Assembly: GCF_042100115.1 (NCBI RefSeq) | Contig: NC_091273.1 | Span: 3,100,001-3,164,000 of the forward strand | Direction of reading: 5' to 3' | From: Alternaria dauci | Taxonomy: Eukaryota > Ascomycota > Dothideomycetes > Pleosporales > Pleosporaceae | Length of the DNA: 64,000 bases | Part shown: piece by piece, positions 58,017 to 64,000 of the stretch | Numbering within the stretch: position 1 is the stretch's first letter | Layout of the letters: every line of letters starts with the position of its first letter | Notes under the pieces: generated by a model | Told to the model about the DNA's origin: nothing | The model's input: the letters and a program-made list of their open reading frames with translations, nothing else | Database searches by the model: none | Position numbers and translations under genes: made by a program

Positions 58017-61000
58017 CTAGAGAATGAGAGGGTCTTGTCTCGACGTTCCATGCTGTGCGACCGAACCCCTTTCATCAGGCTCGGGTGTTTCTCTTACGAC
58101 GGATCCGTCGTTGATTCCATCGAGCTGCAACTGGTTGGTGGACTGTGAAATTCCTTCTACTGAGTCAGATCCCTCCGCGTCCTTGCGTTCTAACGCATCA
58201 TTCTCTTCGCGCTGACCATGTTTCGTCTTTTCCATGCTGAATGACGAACGCGGAACTTCTTCCAAGGACGGTGACGGATGGAGCGTCTGCTTCGGGCGTG
58301 GACGATGTGATGGGTGTTTGCGCTGAGCAATTGAGGTTGCTTGCACATGCTGGCGATGGCTAGCGCTTACCACCTCAACCTCCTGGGAGTTTTCAATTTC
58401 AATAGGCGCATTGGGAGCACTGCCTTCATGGCTGCGTGGATCTGGTCGCTCGCCTGTCACATCGCCATCGTGAACTCGTCGTGGAGACATAGTGAACTGC
58501 CGTTTCGAAGTCGGCGATTCGACTTGGTCCGTGTCGTCAATCTGTCTCCCACGTTTTCTAGGGCTCGGTGTATCGGGTGCATTGCCAGTCTGATGCGGTG
58601 CTCTGACCGGACGCGGCCATCCATCTGAAGTAGTCTGACCGCTGCGCATAACCCCATGCGATCTCGAGGTTTTGCTGGGAATACGAATTTCGGGGTGTCG
58701 CTTTGGTGTTTCCTCTGGACGTGAAGTAACAATGGTTTGCTTCGCGGGAGAAGTATAAATGGGTGGCGAGTCGGACACCTTGCCAACAGTTCTCTGTGGG
58801 GACTGCTCGGCAGAAGCTGCTCGCTGCGTGTTGAGACTGAACGGTGACCCAAGTCTAGGTGGAAGACGGACGGGAGAGTCGACTTCTAGAGATGTAGGCT
58901 GCGCATCCCCGTTGCGAGGTGATGATTGAAGCTTCGGCTCTTCTCCCTGTGACTCTTCGGTATGGCGTCCGCTCTGGTCCTCAGATTCATGTGTAGTCGG
59001 AGCCGGTGACTTCTTAGAACTTGCAGAACCCTTTTTGGCTTTCTTCTGTGCCTTCCTTTCTTCCTCCTGCTTTTCGTAACAATCAAATATGATTTGACGC
59101 ATCTTGTGCCGCATCTCGGACGGCTTGAGTTCTGGCCAGTCTTCCCGAGCTGACATTGATCCTGTCAGCAGCTTGTTCTTGAAATCATCGGGGTTTTGAA
59201 AGAATTTCTCAACGTAGCCAAGTAGATAGACACCGCAGTCGCTCCAGTTATCCTGCATTGGAATCTGCGTATCCTTTGCATAATAGCCATTCTCTTTGAT
59301 GACGGCTTGCATTCTACGCTTGTTTTCACCCTCTGCTATTATCCAGTCTTTGAGTGCGCGGACTGCTCCAAATCTGGAATTTCCAGTGAGAGAGTCCAGC
59401 ACTATCACGACAGGCTGGTCAGGATCCCTTCTGGGCATGGGTTTGCGTTTGAACTTGGCCTTTGTGGATGGCGCCGCCAACTGCGAGTCCGACAGTATTC
59501 TTTGGTGAGTATCTTTTGCATCTGCACCGACTGGTGGTACGGTCAAAGATCCAGCCTCTGGATACTGATCTACTGACCCTGCTTGGGTGACCACGGGTGA
59601 ATGGGGAGTTTTGTTTCCAGTATCGTCGCGATCGACCAGAGAAAGCACCGCCTCATCAAAGAGATTTGGTTCCTCGTCGCTCGGCTCAGCTTGCGTTTCC
59701 GGAATCGACACAGGTGAGTCCAGGGGCAACGTTGTTTCCTGGGTCGCAGCCGTTTCAGACTTGCTGATTGTGGTTGAGTCATTTGGTTGCCGTTGTACAT
59801 CTGCCTGAGGATCATCGAAATCTTGGACTATCGGCTTGCGCTCAATTTTCGACACGTTGCAGATGATCGCCAAATACCAATGTAACCTAATAGAGATCAA
59901 TACATATTTCGAAACTCACTGCTTCGTGACTTACTGATTCTCATTGATGGGCACAACGATGTAATCGTAGCCAAAGATGTCGATCTTAGATGTCCACCTT
60001 TCAACAGCCTTGTAGTCTATCGATTTTCGACCCGAGTTCTCCGTTAGCTTGGTGAAGAAGTAGGTATTGAAGAAATAAACCTTGTCGGTAGGGACCTTGA
60101 GTTGCTTGAAGAGGTAGCTAGAGGAGAAGTTAGTAACATCAACAGCTCAAGGGAGTGAATACATACATCATGTAAAAGTTGATCAAGCTGTCATTCAAAA
60201 ATTCCTCCTCGTCCAGACGGGGCAGGTCGTCGAAATGTACTATCGTACGCTGGCGACCTTCACCGAATTCGAGAGATCTTTAGACGATTAGTGCAACCCA
60301 GCGCTAGCGATTGGAAACTTACCTAGCCCAGGGCCGCCCAAGTCCTGTCTCAATCGAATATTTGGGTACGTCCAAACTTGTGGGGATGTCCTCGACATAC
60401 TGAACAGGGGCTGATCTTCTTGCGCGCGATGGTCGAGTTGATCCTATCCTGGTGGTAGTCGCGCCGGGCATGGCACTAGCTGCAGTTCCGTCTCCAGCGC
60501 TCTTCAGTTGACCCACTAACGGTGTATTTGACGTGCCATTGCTTTTTCGCTCGAGGTTTTCTGACTGCTCCGTACGGTCTTCCACCAGTATGGACTTGCC
60601 AACCTTCTCATTCTTCGGCTGCAGAGGCCTTTTAAATAGCTGGGCCATATAATCACTGCGACTTTGTCAACTAAGCTCTTGGGGCAGCCTGGAATGACTC
60701 ACCCTGATTTGATGGTGTGCGTCCCGGATGGCGTCATTGAAGATGCGTAATCATTGAAAAAATGGAAAAATCCAGGGGTGCTAGCAAACTCCAGGTCGAA
60801 GATGCCAAAATTCCCATCGTGTCTCCGAGGCCCCTTGAATCGAATGCGGCTAGTACCATCTGCAAGCACGTTGTTGATATCCTTGGATAGCATAATGATT
60901 TGAGTTTCGTAGCAGCCATCCACCGGGTCCCATGTTTGTACACGTAAGCCTTCATCCCTGTTACTCTTCAAAACTAATGTAGCATGGCCGTCCTCTGATT

Positions 61001-62566
61001 TTGTTCCTTTACCCTCAAACTCGGATGACCTTGCAAACAGTAGTGGCCACGACTCTTCGGTAACTTTTCCGCGAGCGTTTCGTTTGACTCCACCGTTTGC
61101 AGATTGCTTTTGCTTTTGCTTGGAAGGTGATTTCGATTCTGTCAGTGGGGGAGTGATGGCAAGCTCATCTGCGCTGTAGCTATCGATAGTTGTTTTTGTT
61201 TGTCTCGGTGCCAGTCTATGCCGTGTGCGTAGGTATGCGCTCTCGATGCTTGCAGGCTGTTGGTCCATCTGTTCTGATGTTGATTCGTTGATACGAGCGT
61301 TTGGAAAGAAACGAGTTGTGACTGGGCCAGGCTTGTTCTGAGAGCCATCACATCTTGTGGGGCTTTGCTTCGCTTCGCCTTGCTGAAAATCTTGCAAGAT
61401 AACCTGGCGATTAGCATGTGTGCCAGGGCTGTTTGACAGAGCACCACCGCCAAAAGGGGAGCGTCGCAAGTCACTTTTTGGTGCGTTAGAACTCAACCTC
61501 CTTGGCTTCCTCTGAGAAGATTTAAGAAAACTGTCGACTTCTCGAAATTCGCTTTTCGATTGGAGTGGCCTAAAATCGCCGATAGTGCTTCCACTTCCGA
61601 TGCTCATCCGCGATTGCTCAGACCTGACTGGGTGCCTCTGGCCGCGTAACGTGCCGGAATGTGTGGCATGTACGGGACTGGATACCTCCAACACTTCATC
61701 GTCATCATCGTCATCGAGGGTTATGACATGATCAATCTTCCGTCGTTTGCCAGATAAAGCTCCGCCCGACAGCGACTGGTGGCCATCCCGAGAAGACAGG
61801 CGACGAGATGACGTAGCCGGTACTCTGTCTTCCCTATGGAGATACGCAAGCTGTCCTGTGCCATGCACCTGGCCTATCAGTGGTGGAGGTGGGCGATCCC
61901 TCTTTCCGTATGTTGTAGGCTTTCGGCTCGGTACGTTGGGTCCGGTGTTCATTGTATCTAAAGGTCTGAAACCGCTATTTGAACCAGGCTAGGGAGCATT
62001 AGCATGAAAACTCTAGTGCAGGTTGCTGGTGGTATACCTTGGTAGGCAAGGGGCGCGGCAGGTATGACCTCGGGTCGGGGAGATCGACCGCATCTGATGG
62101 TCTACTTCGCACAAGTCAGTCTCTTTTCCTGCTCCTCATGTGTCAAGCTGTATTACGTGTAATCCCCAACTAAGCGCTTCTCGTCCTCGCTCTTCTTAGA
62201 CTTCTGCAGCCGCGCGCGAGATGTCTCCAGATGCGACTCGTTGTGGAATGATCGACTTGAACGGTGCGTGGGCGAGGAGAGGTCTACGACAACGCGCGAG
62301 GTTTCTGGTGCGGGTGGTGAGTGCCTGGAGTAGGGATTCGGAGGCAAGTCAGTGCCCGACGGCGATTGGGCGACGGCATTGTTTGGCTGTAGCGACATGA
62401 CGTTAGCTCGAGGCGCGGACGGTATAGAATGAAGGTAGAGAGTGGCAGCTGAAGTGTCTGAGATGGCCGGGCAGCCTGCAAAGAAAGATGCGCGTACGTC
62501 TTCGTTTGTGCTTCCGAAAGAGCTTCCGGCAGCGGCTCGTATGCCGTTGTAGAAATTAGTGAACAT
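58017..62566 (-). CDS. SUMO protease, Ulp2/SENP6-7 type
   Basis: Cysteine protease of the C48 family that removes or edits SUMO chains in the nucleus; predicted 1419 residues. Exons: 62566-62157, 62104-62038, 61988-60703, 60655-60323, 60277-60167, 60117-59935, 59886-58017; six introns of 45-52 bp keep phase throughout. The first 590 residues are disordered with a basic patch and an acidic run (DHVITLDDDDDDEVLEVS), possibly a SUMO-interacting motif. The catalytic domain starts near EEFLNDSLINFYM. Triad: His799 (LHWYLA), Asp961 (IVLDSL), Cys1014 (SDCGVY), with Gln1008 for the oxyanion hole. About 150 residues of insert split His from Asp, as in Ulp2/SENP6/7. The last 370 residues are a long disordered Ser/Pro/Arg tail. 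Reading only from 61952 would miss the first two exons. Confidence 0.9.
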
Positions 62567-63056
62567 TGGTGCAGCATCGCGATGACAAGGCGCCGAGCAG
62601 TAGCATCATTTGGTGAGTCAAGCGAACTTGGAACTGCTCGAGCGGGTTACACAAGCGCAGACGCGCATCGTGGGGCAAGCGGAGGTGAAGGCGCGCCAGA
62701 GAACGACTTGTCGGGAATAGCGCGTCCGTGCGTCTTGCTCTGACGTTCATGTACAGTTTTTCGGACTTGTGCCAAACACTTGCAGTGTCCTTGGAGCTTT
62801 GCAATAGCTAGAACCCTGAAAGTGTCTCGACGATAATCACAACAGATGCAGGCTGGATGAAAAAGACCCTTTGTCGCAGGCGCTCCAGCGTGTTTCGACG
62901 ACACGGCGTCACTTCACTTCACAGACTTGAGAACATGTGAGTCCTTCATATGAGTGAGTATGCCAGAAGGAAACAACTTTATGGATTCCAATAGTTTGTT
63001 CATTGTCACAGATATATGCGACGTGTTCTTCTCCAGTACCTCGATCTCTGATCAGG
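62567..63056. other. Intergenic, 490 bp
   Basis: Upstream of the SUMO protease gene. No supported coding frame or site. Confidence 0.5.
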
Positions 63057-63378
63057 CTAGCTCTGGGGCTTGATGCTACCCGAATGCTTACGCTTCGCTA
63101 TGTAAAAGTACAGATAACAGAGATGACGCTAGGACGATGTGATGCGCCATGCTTGTGGTTATAAACTAACCGAGGTACGCCGACACATTCATGTTGATCA
63201 GTGTTCCAACGACGACGGCCACAATTAGTCGCCGGACTGTTGTGCGGCTCAGTCGGTAATAGAAGCGAGCGATCTCTCTTGTAAAAGGTGCTCGATAGCA
63301 AGCGTCCAATATCTTGGCGGTCGACTCTGCGAAGAAGCCGCATTTATAATACACATCCAGTACAGCTCGGATCGGCAT
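63057..63378 (-). CDS. Small protein with a hydrophobic segment, unknown function
   Basis: 82 residues. Exons 63378-63171 and 63097-63057 flank a 73-bp intron (GTTAGT to ACATAG); without it the frame stops at once after SAYLG, with it the tail is AKRKHSGSIKPQS. The N-terminal part is polar with regular Arg/Tyr (FTREIARFYYRLSRTTVRRL), followed by a hydrophobic stretch (LIVAVVVGTLINMNVSAYL). This looks like a small inner-membrane or ER membrane protein, but I know no family for it. Confidence 0.45.
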
Positions 63379-63568
63379 TATGTTCGATTAAAGACGAGGG
63401 ATCGACTCGTTGGAGCAGTAATTTGTCCATACTCTCCAGCGTATGTAGTCTGCACCCATGATGCATAGAGGCAGATGATGAAGGACCGCAGAGCGCCCAG
63501 GGAACCAATGGTCGACTTTTCGATCGACAAGGGTTTGGCCTGCACACCGTCGCTAGACTGAGCTTCCG

Positions 63569-64000
63569 CTAAGAGCCTCCTGTGGATTTCTCCCGTGACT
63601 CATCCGTAGAGACTACCCTCCGCTTTTCATGCTGACTCTTCTCGTGGCGAGCTTGGTCAATGGCCGATCTCTGAGCGATACTGTCGTCGTGACTCCGCCA
63701 TACAATATTGGTTCCTTCTGGCAGTTTGAGGACCCGCCTAATTGTGTCTCGAATCTTGACATTCTTAACGCCATCGCTCTTTGTCCAGATGCTGAAGACA
63801 TCCTCGCCACTCCGGACGCTTAGAACGAAGCCGCAAAACTCTTCACCAGCATCCAGGAATTGATCGCCGACCAGTGCTAGTAGAAGGTCCTCCCAGTAGC
63901 GGTCCGCTACGCCCTTTTTCAGGCGCATAATCCATTTCCCACCCCGCTTGTTCTCATCGTCCTCCCACACCGGCCGTATGCCTTGCTTGAACACGTGATA
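63569..64000 (-). CDS. eIF4E class II (4EHP-like) cap-binding protein, C-terminal part
   Basis: The 143 C-terminal residues are inside the window; the N-terminus lies to the right. The match to the eIF4E2/4EHP branch is strong: YHVFKQGIRPVWEDDENKRG at the first visible position, with the cap-contacting Trp-Glu pair, then GGKWIMRLKKGVADRYWEDL, LALVGDQF, EEFCGFVLSVR, DVFSIWTKS and IRDTIRRVLKLPEG. Family members bind the mRNA 5' cap, and in animals 4EHP represses translation. The tail after HDDSI is charged and species-specific (RHEKSQHEKRRVV). No intron is seen in this part. Confidence 0.93.
   Translation of the reverse strand, partial: YHVFKQGIRPVWEDDENKRGGKWIMRLKKGVADRYWEDLLLALVGDQFLDAGEEFCGFVLSVRSGEDVFSIWTKSDGVKNVKIRDTIRRVLKLPEGTNIVWRSHDDSIAQRSAIDQARHEKSQHEKRRVVSTDESREKSTGGS

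Overview
The window looks like nuclear DNA of a filamentous ascomycete (Pezizomycotina). Genes are split by 44-139 bp introns with GTAAGT-like donors, CTRAY branch points and CAG/TAG acceptors. The gene families are typical of this group: Zn2Cys6 regulators, HET proteins, DUF3433 and PTH11-like membrane proteins, LPMO, GH43 and AA5 enzymes. A plant-associated Dothideomycete (Pleosporales) fits best, but that is inferred from family content. No tRNA, rRNA, transposase or CRISPR was seen. Exon structures were read by eye and checked for reading phase; none is backed by transcript data.

Left part (1-20 kb): the N-terminal part of an LPMO runs off the left edge. A 3.3 kb gene-poor stretch follows, then a DUF3433 membrane protein with an apparent one-base frameshift. 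Next come a MAT2B/RmlD-like reductase and, divergent from it, the mRNA 3'-processing factor CFIm25. Two convergent small secreted Cys-rich protein genes and a galactose-oxidase-family copper radical oxidase with two PAN modules follow. The part ends with a Zn2Cys6 regulator.

Middle (20-36 kb): an MFS exporter is divergent from the regulator and is followed by a FAD oxidoreductase and a seven-helix membrane protein, a possible small regulon. Then come a small secreted Cys-rich protein with a Kex2-like site, the 1366-residue purine enzyme FGAM synthase, a D-amino-acid oxidase and a convergent ornithine cyclodeaminase/ketimine reductase homologue.

36-44.3 kb is the most unusual part. It has a protein kinase-like gene, a tiny three-exon unknown gene, and a second, apparently paralogous kinase fused in frame to a HET (heterokaryon incompatibility) domain. 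This resembles a self/non-self recognition or cell-death locus.

Right part (44-64 kb): housekeeping genes dominate: a GT15 mannosyltransferase, GCP5 of the gamma-tubulin complex, a PQ-loop transporter, an AIG2/GGCT-like protein, a Ulp2-type SUMO protease and the C-terminal half of a 4EHP-type eIF4E at the edge. Among them lie a secreted two-propeller GH43 protein, a 21-bp minisatellite that reads as heptapeptide repeats, and several orphan small genes.
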